64,000 nucleotides of DNA from Novosphingobium mangrovisedimenti (GTDB lineage Bacteria; Pseudomonadota; Alphaproteobacteria; Sphingomonadales; Sphingomonadaceae), in contig NZ_JANZXA010000003.1 in NCBI RefSeq assembly GCF_025153475.1, positions 248,001-312,000 on the forward strand, in the 5' to 3' direction. The notes below the pieces were generated by a model. That model was not told the DNA's origin and searched no databases. It was given only the letters and a program-made list of their open reading frames with translations. A program made the position numbers and the translations under genes. This document shows, in pieces, positions 22,647 to 30,389 of this stretch; the stretch's first letter is position 1, and each line of letters opens with the position of its first letter.

Positions 22647-24326
22647 ATGCCGGCGGGCATCAAACCGTCCATGCCCGATACGCTGAAGATCGCCCTTGCA
22701 CAGCTCAACCAGTCGGTGGGCGATATTGCCGGCAATGCGAAGGGCATGCTGGCGGCGCGCGAGAAGGCGCGGGGCAGCGATCTCATCGTCTTTCCCGAAC
22801 TGCATCTGATCGGCTACCCGCCCGAGGACCTGATCCTCAAGCCCTCGCTGATAGAACGCGCCGCGGCCGAGCTGCAGAAGCTGGCCGAGGCCAGTGCATC
22901 CGACGGTCCGGCGATGCTGGTCGGCTCCGCCTTCGTGCTCGATGGTGCGCTGCACAACGGCGTGGCGCTGCTCGATCAGGGCCGGGTGGCTGCCGTGCGG
23001 CTCAAGCACGAGCTGCCCAACTACGGCACGTTCGACGAGATGCGCCTGTTCCAGCCGGGGCCCTTGCCTGAGCCGGTAATCGTGCGTGGCACGATGATCG
23101 GCGTGCCGATCTGCGAGGACATCTGGCAGCCGGAAGTCTGCCGCCACCTCGCCGATTTCGGGGCAGAGATGTTCATCTGCATCAACGGCAGCCCCTACGA
23201 GATCAACAAGGACGCGCTGCGCATCGAAGGCGTGGCCAAGCGCCGCGCTGTCGATACCGGGCTGCCGCTCGCCTACCTCAACCGTGTCGGCGGGCAGGAC
23301 GAACTGGTGTTCGACGGCGCCAGCTTCGTGGTCAATGGCGATGGCGGCCTCGCGGTTCAGCTCAGGGACTGGGAAGAGCAGGTCGTCGAGACCGGCTGGA
23401 CCAAGACCGCGCAGGGCTGGCGCTGCGATCGCGGGGAGGTGGAAACGCTCGCCGTCCATCCCGAGGACATCTACTGCGCGATGGTTCTGAGCCTGCGCGA
23501 CTACGTCAACCGCAACGGCTTCCCCGGCGTCGTGCTCGGCCTTTCGGGCGGGATCGATTCGGCAACCTGCGCGGCCATCGCCGTCGATGCCCTGGGGGCC
23601 GACCGGGTCTGGGGCGTGATGATGCCCTCGCGCTTCACCAGCCAGGAAAGCCTGGACGATGCCGCCGCCTGTGCCCGGGCACTGGGCATCCGCTATACAG
23701 AGATGCCGATCGGCGATGCGGTGGACAGCCTCGATGCCATGCTGGGCGAGGCCTTTGAGGGCACCCGTCGCGATCTGGCCGAGGAAAACCTGCAGTCGCG
23801 CATTCGCGGCACCGCGCTGATGGCCCTGTCCAATAAGTTCGGGCCGATGCTGATGACCACCGGCAACAAGAGCGAGATGAGCGTGGGCTATGCGACCATC
23901 TATGGCGACATGGCGGGCGGCTACAACCCGCTGAAGGATGCCTACAAGATGACCGTCTTCGCCATCGCCCGCTGGCGCAACCGGCACGTGCCGCGCATCG
24001 GCCTGGGGCCCGCGCGCGCGGTGATTCCCGAGAACGTGCTGACCAAGCCGCCCACCGCGGAACTGCGCCAGGGCCAGCGCGACGATGATAGCCTGCCGCC
24101 CTACGACGTGCTCGATCCGATCCTCCTCGGCCTCGTCGAGCACGACAAGAGCGTCGAGCAGGTTGTTGCCGAGGGTTTCGAGCGCGAAACCGTCCAGCGC
24201 ATCGAACGCCTGCTCCATCTTGCCGAATACAAGCGCCGCCAGGCCCCGCCGGGCGTGAAGCTGACGGCGCGCAATTTCGGCCGCGACCGCCGCTACCCGA
24301 TCACCCACGCCTTTCGCAGCGGGTGA
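22647..24326 (+). CDS. nadE: Glutamine-dependent NAD+ synthetase
   Basis: A 559-residue two-domain enzyme converting nicotinic acid adenine dinucleotide to NAD+. The N-terminal nitrilase-fold glutaminase shows its Glu-Lys-Cys triad in VFPELHLIGYPPEDL, RLKHELPNYGTFDE and VPICEDIW. The C-terminal synthetase carries the ATP-PPase loop GLSGGIDSATCA (about residue 298) and TTGNKSEMSVGYAT. AAGGA precedes the ATG at 22647 closely (3-base spacing); homology proper begins at MPDTLKIALAQLN (22671), so that start is an alternative. Confidence 0.95.
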   Translation: MPAGIKPSMPDTLKIALAQLNQSVGDIAGNAKGMLAAREKARGSDLIVFPELHLIGYPPEDLILKPSLIERAAAELQKLAEASASDGPAMLVGSAFVLDGALHNGVALLDQGRVAAVRLKHELPNYGTFDEMRLFQPGPLPEPVIVRGTMIGVPICEDIWQPEVCRHLADFGAEMFICINGSPYEINKDALRIEGVAKRRAVDTGLPLAYLNRVGGQDELVFDGASFVVNGDGGLAVQLRDWEEQVVETGWTKTAQGWRCDRGEVETLAVHPEDIYCAMVLSLRDYVNRNGFPGVVLGLSGGIDSATCAAIAVDALGADRVWGVMMPSRFTSQESLDDAAACARALGIRYTEMPIGDAVDSLDAMLGEAFEGTRRDLAEENLQSRIRGTALMALSNKFGPMLMTTGNKSEMSVGYATIYGDMAGGYNPLKDAYKMTVFAIARWRNRHVPRIGLGPARAVIPENVLTKPPTAELRQGQRDDDSLPPYDVLDPILLGLVEHDKSVEQVVAEGFERETVQRIERLLHLAEYKRRQAPPGVKLTARNFGRDRRYPITHAFRSG

Positions 24327-24403
24327 CCGCGGGCGCGGGGGAGGGCACCCGCGGCTTCCGAACCCTTTGACGCCGCTCTTCCGGCGCCGTAATCGCGCGG
24401 ACC

Positions 24404-25747
24404 ATGACCGTTACCCGTTTCGCCCCGTCGCCCACCGGGCACCTGCATGTCGGCAATATCCGCACGGCGCTGCACAACTGGCTGCTGGCCAAGCAGGCGG
24501 GCGGGCGCTTCCTGCTGCGGATCGACGATACCGACGCGGCGCGCTCGAAGGAGGAATACGTCGAGGCGATTCGCGCCGACCTCGCATGGCTGGGCCTCCA
24601 TCCCGAGGGCGAAGAGCGGCAGTCGGCGCGCTTCGGTCTTTATGAAGGCGCCTTCGAACGGCTGAAGGCGCAGGGGCGGGTCTATCCGTGCTGGGAAACC
24701 CCGCAGGAACTCGAACTCAGGCGCAAGGTCCTGCTGGGGCGCGGCCTGCCGCCGATCTACGACCGCGCCGCGCTGTCGCTGAGCGAAGAGGACAAGGCAG
24801 CAAGGCTGGCGGCGGGCGAAATGCCGCACTGGCGTTTCCTGCTCGACCGCGCAGCGCCGATCGAATGGGAAGACGGTATTCGCGGGCCCCAGCATTTCGA
24901 TCCGGCGATGATGTCGGACCCGGTGGTCCGCCGCGCCGACGGGTCCTGGCTCTATATGCTGCCCTCGGCGATCGACGACATCGACATGGGCGTGACCGAC
25001 ATCCTGCGCGGCGAGGACCACGTGTCCAACACGGCGGCGCAAGTGCAGATGTTCACCGCGCTGGGGGTTTCCCCGCCGCGCTTCGCGCACGAGGCCCTGC
25101 TGGTCGGTACCGAGGGCAAGCTGTCGAAGCGCCTGGGGTCGCTGGGCGCCATGCATTTCCGCGAATCGGGCATCGAGCCGCAGGCACTGGTGGCGCTGCT
25201 CGGGCGGCTGGGCACGTCCGATCCGGTCGACGCGGCGCTGGGTCTGGAGGAACTGGCCGCATCGTTCGACCTGTCGCGTTTCGGTCGTGCGCCCGCGCGC
25301 TTCGACGAGGCGGAGCTGGAGCGGGTCAATGCCGCGGTCGTCCACGCGCTGCCCTACGAGGCGGCGGCGGCCCGTCTGCCCGAGGGCATGGACGCGGCGG
25401 CGTGGGAGACGGTGCGGCCCAACCTGACCCACGTGCACGAGGCCGCGGACTGGTGGCGGGTGGTGACCGGGCCGGTGGAAGCCCCTGCCTTCCCGGACGA
25501 GGACCGCACCTATCTTGCGCAGGCGGCCGAGGCGCTTTCGGCGCTGGACTGGGATGCCGGAAACGAGAGCGGCGCGTGGAAGGCGCTGACCGGGGTTCTC
25601 AAGGATGCGACGGGGCGCAAGGGCAAGGCGTTGTTCCTGCCGCTTCGCCAGGCACTGACCGGTATGGACCATGGCCCGGACATGGGCGCCTTGCTGCCGC
25701 TGATCGGCCGCGACGCGGCAGTGGCGAGGCTGCGGGCGGTTAGCTGA
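24404..25747 (+). CDS. gltX: Glutamyl-tRNA synthetase
   Basis: A 447-residue class I aminoacyl-tRNA synthetase. The HIGH motif is RFAPSPTGHLHVGNIRTAL at residues 5-23 and the KMSKS motif is EGKLSKRLGSLG (about residue 238). It charges tRNA-Glu, and in organisms with GatCAB also tRNA-Gln. Alphaproteobacteria often carry two GluRS genes. This one is at the short end of the family, and whether it is the general or the Gln-specific copy cannot be told here. It stands 77 bases after nadE. Confidence 0.94.
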   Translation: MTVTRFAPSPTGHLHVGNIRTALHNWLLAKQAGGRFLLRIDDTDAARSKEEYVEAIRADLAWLGLHPEGEERQSARFGLYEGAFERLKAQGRVYPCWETPQELELRRKVLLGRGLPPIYDRAALSLSEEDKAARLAAGEMPHWRFLLDRAAPIEWEDGIRGPQHFDPAMMSDPVVRRADGSWLYMLPSAIDDIDMGVTDILRGEDHVSNTAAQVQMFTALGVSPPRFAHEALLVGTEGKLSKRLGSLGAMHFRESGIEPQALVALLGRLGTSDPVDAALGLEELAASFDLSRFGRAPARFDEAELERVNAAVVHALPYEAAAARLPEGMDAAAWETVRPNLTHVHEAADWWRVVTGPVEAPAFPDEDRTYLAQAAEALSALDWDAGNESGAWKALTGVLKDATGRKGKALFLPLRQALTGMDHGPDMGALLPLIGRDAAVARLRAVS

Positions 25748-25792
25748 GACTTTGCGGCTTGCCTGCCCGCCGGCCGGATACGGTGGGCGCGC

Positions 25793-28042
25793 CTAGAAGC
25801 GCGCCCTGATGCCTCCCAACACCATGCGCGGGGCGCCGGGGCGCGCGCCTGCGGGCGAAAAGGCCACGTTGTAGGTCTTGTCGAACAGGTTGTTGACGGT
25901 GCCGAACAGCGAAATGGGGCCGTATACGTCCCACTCGGCGGCAAGGTCGACGAGTGCGCGCCCGTCGATTTTCTGCGAGGCGGGTATCGTGCCCGTCCCG
26001 GCCACTGCCCGGGCCTTGCTGACCAGGTTGACGGATGCGGAGAGCCGGACCTTTTCGAGATCGACGCCCGCGTTCAGCGTCAGCTGGTGTTTGGGCAGGT
26101 AAGGTAGCAGGTCACCCTTCTCCACCGTTCCCCACGGCTCGTAGTCGCTCTCGAAGGACGTGCGGAATTCGGCGTCGGTCAATGTGTAGACGACAGAGAC
26201 CGGCACGGCGAAGCCTTGTGCCGCGATGCTACCGAAAGTGTAGCCGCCGGTCAGTTCGAGCCCCTTCACATGGGCTGCGCCGCCATCGAACTGATCGCCG
26301 ATCGTGCAATTGCCACCGGTGGAATTGGTGCAGGTGCCCACGAGGTTCGCATAGTCGTTGAAAAAGCCGATCGCCTCGAGATGCCAGGCGTTCCGGGCAA
26401 GCTTGAACCCCGCTTCATAGTTCCACGAGGTTTCCGCGTCTGTGGTCGAGCCTGGGCCCGGGCTGGCAAAGCCCCGGTGCGCGCCCGCGATGAAACGCAT
26501 GCCGGGCGAGAATTCCCAGGCGGCGGCGACCCCCGGTATCCAGACGTCGACGTTCGTTGTCCTGATCGACGTGGGAGAAACGCGTTCCGGATCGGAGCCC
26601 GACCAGTCGGTCCGTTTCAGGTCGATCGTTTCGTAACGCAGGCCGGGCGTAAGGGTGATCGTGCCCAGCGTGATCGTGTCCTGGATGAAAAAGGCCCACG
26701 CTTCCGCTTCGCCGAGGCGGTTTGAATTGCTTCCCGGAGCACCGGCTGAAGTGAGGATCATCCGGCCATCGGCCATCTGGTAGACGTCGTCCTGCTGGAA
26801 GCGGTCTTCCTCGTCCTCGTGGTAGCGGGCGGAGAGTTGCAGCTCGTGGCTGGCGCTGCCGGTTGCAAAGCGGGCTTCGAAGAGGCCCTGCACGCCCGTT
26901 GCCTGATACCGGCGGTTGTTGTTCCGCACGCGCAGGCCGTTCGTCCTGCCCGTATAGCCAGGCGCGCCGACCAGATCGGCCATCTGCGTGGCATATGTAA
27001 CGGGATCGGCGACGACGCTGCTTATCGAGTTCCAGCCGGTGTCGGCCGTGTTGCGGACATCGTTGAGCTTGTACCAGGCGCGCTTGGTGTCGTTGCGATA
27101 GGCGACGACGGTGAAGCCCAGCGCGTCGGAGGGGCGGAACCGGTAGGTCAGCTGGTAGGTCTGGTGGTCCGCATTCATCTCGTCGCGCTGGCTGGCGTTG
27201 TAGCGCCGGTACGGCGTGGCCCGAAAATCGTCGAGCGTGAGCCCCAGATAGGTTTCGGCGCTGGTCTCGTCGTAGCCTTCGAACTTGAATTCCAAGGCGT
27301 GCCGGCCATCGGTGCTGCGCAGGCCGAGCTTGGCCACGACGTCGGTGATCTCGAAGCCGGTGTCGCCTCCGGCATCGATGTGCTTGAAACCGCCCGAGTG
27401 CTCGTAAAGGCCCTCGATCAGGCCACCCGCCTCAAGGCCGTCCGAAAGCGGGACCCAGCCGCCCGCCCAGCCATGGCCTCGGCGCGCCGCGTACGATCCC
27501 GCGAGAAGTTCGCCGAAGCCGGAGGTTTCGTCGGGAATCGGTGTGGAGATGAGGTTCAGCGCCCCGCCGACCGTCATCGGGCCGTACTTGATGGCTGCCG
27601 GCCCCTTGGAAACCTCGACCGCGGACATGCGGGAGATCTGCGGGAAATAGTATGCCGAAGGCGCGGCATAGGGCGCCGGTGCTATCAGCACGCCGTCTTC
27701 CATCAGCGCGATCCGCGCCGACCGGTCGGTGCCCGAGCCGCGAATGCCGATATTCGGCCTGAGCCCGAAGCCGTCTTCCTCCTGAAGGTTCACGCCCGGA
27801 ATCTGGCGCAGGAGGCGATTGGGATCGGTGTAGGAAAACTCGGCAAGATCTTCGGAATCAAGGAACTGGACCGAGCCGCCGACTTCGAGGGCCTGTGGCT
27901 TGGAAGCACTGACAAGGATGGCCTCGTTGGCCGGCGCGGCGTCTTCCATGCCCGTGTCCGACGCAAGGGCGCCGCTGCTCCATGCCATGACGGATACGAG
28001 AAGGCTGGAAAGCGCAGTGCTCCTGCGCAGTTGAACTTTCAT
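25793..28042 (-). CDS. FecA-like TonB-dependent receptor
   Basis: A 749-residue outer-membrane receptor. The signal peptide ends SGALA (residue about 27). The plug contains GFGLRPNIGIRGSGTDRSARIALMED-type sequence, typical of ferric-dicitrate (FecA) receptors. The 22-strand barrel ends in IRARF with terminal Phe. It lacks the roughly 80-residue N-terminal signalling domain of true FecA, so regulation is not by a FecR/sigma pair. The promoter has Fur-like and FNR-like sites. Probable ligand is a ferric chelate; this is inference. Confidence 0.9.
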   Translation of the reverse strand: MKVQLRRSTALSSLLVSVMAWSSGALASDTGMEDAAPANEAILVSASKPQALEVGGSVQFLDSEDLAEFSYTDPNRLLRQIPGVNLQEEDGFGLRPNIGIRGSGTDRSARIALMEDGVLIAPAPYAAPSAYYFPQISRMSAVEVSKGPAAIKYGPMTVGGALNLISTPIPDETSGFGELLAGSYAARRGHGWAGGWVPLSDGLEAGGLIEGLYEHSGGFKHIDAGGDTGFEITDVVAKLGLRSTDGRHALEFKFEGYDETSAETYLGLTLDDFRATPYRRYNASQRDEMNADHQTYQLTYRFRPSDALGFTVVAYRNDTKRAWYKLNDVRNTADTGWNSISSVVADPVTYATQMADLVGAPGYTGRTNGLRVRNNNRRYQATGVQGLFEARFATGSASHELQLSARYHEDEEDRFQQDDVYQMADGRMILTSAGAPGSNSNRLGEAEAWAFFIQDTITLGTITLTPGLRYETIDLKRTDWSGSDPERVSPTSIRTTNVDVWIPGVAAAWEFSPGMRFIAGAHRGFASPGPGSTTDAETSWNYEAGFKLARNAWHLEAIGFFNDYANLVGTCTNSTGGNCTIGDQFDGGAAHVKGLELTGGYTFGSIAAQGFAVPVSVVYTLTDAEFRTSFESDYEPWGTVEKGDLLPYLPKHQLTLNAGVDLEKVRLSASVNLVSKARAVAGTGTIPASQKIDGRALVDLAAEWDVYGPISLFGTVNNLFDKTYNVAFSPAGARPGAPRMVLGGIRARF

Positions 28043-28070
28043 CTGCAGACGATCCCCCCCTGAGTCGTTT

Positions 28071-28100
28071 TGCGAACGCTAATACGAACGATTCGCAATA
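28071..28100 (-). promoter_or_regulatory. -10 region with Fur-like inverted repeat, FecA-like receptor gene
   Basis: TTGCGAA-like arms recur here: TGCGAA at 28071-28076 and ACGAACGATTCGCAAT at 28084-28099. The second is an imperfect inverted repeat close in form to alphaproteobacterial Fur boxes. A -10 TATTGC (28095-28100, minus strand) overlaps it, so iron-loaded Fur could block transcription. Position and form only; not tested. Confidence 0.45.
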
Positions 28101-28121
28101 AAGCAACTCCGGAACGACACA

Positions 28122-28135
28122 TTGATCCAGATCAA
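28122..28135. promoter_or_regulatory. FNR/FixK box
   Basis: TTGATCCAGATCAA is an exact TTGAT-N4-ATCAA site of the CRP/FNR/FixK family. Its centre lies about 41 bases upstream of the start predicted from the -10 at 28095-28100, the usual position for class II activation of the FecA-like receptor gene. Confidence 0.65.
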
Positions 28136-28173
28136 AGTCGTGCCGACGGGAGACAAGCGGGTGAAGTTACGTC

Positions 28174-28211
28174 CCGCCGGCGTCGTTGACGCGCGTCAAC
28201 GACGCCGGCGG
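28174..28211. repeat. 38-bp perfect palindrome
   Basis: Two 19-base halves are exact reverse complements with no loop. The centre, TTGACGCGCGTCAA (28186-28199), also fits the FixK pattern TTGAY-N4-RTCAA. It lies downstream of the bdhA stop and upstream of the receptor promoter. It could be a terminator without T-run, a cruciform or a regulatory site. Confidence 0.7.
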
Positions 28212-28339
28212 CGGCAGGCCTATAGATCTCTTTCCACCGAGGGTGCGAACCTCGCGCGGGATGCATGGGGGCTTCCCGTGCGGGGTTCGCTGCTTTCCTG
28301 TACCGGGCGTATCGCGTGCGGTGCCGCAGCACCCGGGCG

Positions 28340-29122
28340 TCACTCCATGAACCAGCCGTGGCTCGCGATCAGCGACTGGCCGGTGAGCGCGTTGGTCTGG
28401 AACGCGGCGAAGAACAGCGCGACCTGGGCGATGTCTTCCACCGTGGTGAATTCGGCATCGACCGTCTGGCCGAGCATGACCTTGCTGATCACTTCCTCTT
28501 CGGGAATGCCCAGTTCCTTGGACTGTTCCGGGATCTGCTTGTCGACCAGCGGGGTGCGCACGAAGCCGGGGCAGATCACGTTGGTGCGCACGCCCCTGGG
28601 CCCGGCTTCCTTGGCGATCACGCGCGACAGGCCGAGCAGCCCGTGCTTGGCGGTGACGTAGGCGCTCTTGAGCTTGCTCGCTTCCTTCGAGTGGACCGAG
28701 CCCATGAAGATGATCGAGCCCGAGCCCTGCTTGTACATGTGCGGGATGCAGGCTTTCGATGTCAGGAAGGCGCCGTCGAGGTGGATGGCGAGCATCTTCT
28801 TCCAGTCGGCAAAGGCGAAATCCTCGATCGGGTTGACGATCTGGATGCCCGCGTTGGAAACCAGCACGTCGACCGTGCCCCAGGCATCGACCACGGATTG
28901 CACGCCCGCCTCGACCTGTTCCTCGCTGGTCACGTCCATGGCGATGGCCATGGCCTCGGTCCCGAACCTGGCCTTGATGTCGTCCGCCGCCTTCTGCGCC
29001 GAGTCCATGTTGATGTCGGCAATGGCCACCTTGCCGCCTTCCGAGGCGTAGGTATGGGCAATGGCATTGCCGATGCCGCTGGCCGCGCCGGTGACGATGC
29101 AGACCTTGTCCTTCAATTTCAT
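28340..29122 (-). CDS. bdhA: 3-Hydroxybutyrate dehydrogenase
   Basis: A 260-residue short-chain dehydrogenase that oxidises D-3-hydroxybutyrate to acetoacetate with NAD+. The Rossmann motif TGAASGIG (residues 11-18), NAG motif (VSNAGIQ), catalytic Ser ([10 protein letters not shown]) and [18 protein letters not shown] are present. The downstream [20 protein letters not shown] block is characteristic of 3-hydroxybutyrate dehydrogenases. It is coupled to the upstream patatin gene by a 4-base overlap, a pair often seen in PHB-using alphaproteobacteria. Confidence 0.93.
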   Translation of the reverse strand: MKLKDKVCIVTGAASGIGNAIAHTYASEGGKVAIADINMDSAQKAADDIKARFGTEAMAIAMDVTSEEQVEAGVQSVVDAWGTVDVLVSNAGIQIVNPIEDFAFADWKKMLAIHLDGAFLTSKACIPHMYKQGSGSIIFMGSVHSKEASKLKSAYVTAKHGLLGLSRVIAKEAGPRGVRTNVICPGFVRTPLVDKQIPEQSKELGIPEEEVISKVMLGQTVDAEFTTVEDIAQVALFFAAFQTNALTGQSLIASHGWFME

Positions 29123-30282
29123 GCGTGCTCTCCGTTGGATACGGTCAGCGGCTTTTCCAGTCTGTCGCCGGCCAGGTCAAATGTCATGATTTCGTCGGGT
29201 TCGAGCGAACGGCCCGTCCACTCGGGATGGGCGAGCGAATAGAGCGCGTCGGCGCGGCCGGCGGCCCAGTGTTCCTCGACGGTCATCCGCGAGAATTCGT
29301 AGTCCTTGGAATTGGTCTCGTAGCCGCGCGTGCGGTTGATGAGGTGCATGACGGCGACCGCGCCTTCCGGGTGGTGGTCGAGCAGCGCGGCCATGTCCGG
29401 GTCGTCGCGGAATTCATCGGGCAGCTTGTGCGCCAGCCGGCGCGCCGCGGCGCGCATCTTCTGCATCTGCCGGGGCGTGTCGGTGCCCAGACGCGTGCGG
29501 CTGGAATAGCGGATGTCCTTCACGCGCTGGTCGATGTCGGCCATCGTGCGCGGCACGCTCCCGCGCGAGGAGAACAGGTCGACCTGGAACACGGTCATCT
29601 CGCAAGGCGTGCGATTGTCGAGCACGTACTGCAGCGGCGTGTTGGAGACGAGGCCGCCGTCCCAGTACCACTCGCCGTCGATCTCGACCGGCGGGAAGCC
29701 CGGCGGCAAGGCGCCGCTGGCCATCACGTGTTCGGGCCCGATCCTGCGCTGGGTGTTGTCGAAATAGGCGAAGTTGCCGTTCAGCACGTTGACCGCGCCC
29801 ACGCTGAACCGCGTCTTGCCGTGGTTGATGCGGTCGAAATCGACCAGTTCGAGCAGCGTGGCGCGCAGCGGCGTGGTGTCGTAGAAGCTCAGCCGCCCGA
29901 TCTCGGCGGGCCATTCGGGCATCGGCATCGGCACGCGCGGGTGGAAGAAGCCGGGCAGGCCGAAAGTGGCGGCGTAGAGCGCGGAAACCTCGTTGAAGGC
30001 GCGGCGGGCAAAGCCGATCGGCTCGTCGAGGCGGTAGAGCAGCTCGGAAGACGTGTGTTCCCAGAACCGCCGCAGCGCGCCGACCCTGTCGCCGGGGGCA
30101 TTGCCCGCGATGATCGCCGCGTTGATCGCGCCGATCGAAATTCCCGCCACCCAGTCCGGATGGACGTCACGGCCGCCAAGGGCTTCGCACACGCCCGCCT
30201 GATAGGCTCCCAAGGCGCCGCCGCCCTGCAGGACGAGGACGCATTGCGGATCGGTATGACGGGCGGAATCGGGAGCTTTCAT
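29119..30282 (-). CDS. Patatin-like phospholipase
   Basis: A 387-residue patatin-family hydrolase. The oxyanion loop is [14 protein letters not shown] (residues about 15-28), the nucleophile Ser is in [10 protein letters not shown] (about residue 48), and the catalytic Asp is in [11 protein letters not shown] (about residue 200). A C-terminal DUF3734-like region follows. Coupled to bdhA, it may take part in polyhydroxybutyrate granule or lipid breakdown; this is inferred from context. The start at 30282 excludes an N-terminal stretch of low-complexity open frame. Confidence 0.9.
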   Translation of the reverse strand: MKAPDSARHTDPQCVLVLQGGGALGAYQAGVCEALGGRDVHPDWVAGISIGAINAAIIAGNAPGDRVGALRRFWEHTSSELLYRLDEPIGFARRAFNEVSALYAATFGLPGFFHPRVPMPMPEWPAEIGRLSFYDTTPLRATLLELVDFDRINHGKTRFSVGAVNVLNGNFAYFDNTQRRIGPEHVMASGALPPGFPPVEIDGEWYWDGGLVSNTPLQYVLDNRTPCEMTVFQVDLFSSRGSVPRTMADIDQRVKDIRYSSRTRLGTDTPRQMQKMRAAARRLAHKLPDEFRDDPDMAALLDHHPEGAVAVMHLINRTRGYETNSKDYEFSRMTVEEHWAAGRADALYSLAHPEWTGRSLEPDEIMTFDLAGDRLEKPLTVSNGEHA

Positions 30283-30389
30283 GGGCGAGATCCTGCGCAG
30301 TGAGGGGGGGCGGAGCACTGGCATGCTGCATTGCAACGAATGACGCCTGCGTAAGTTCCCTTCAACCCTTCTCTGCGCCGACCTGCGCG

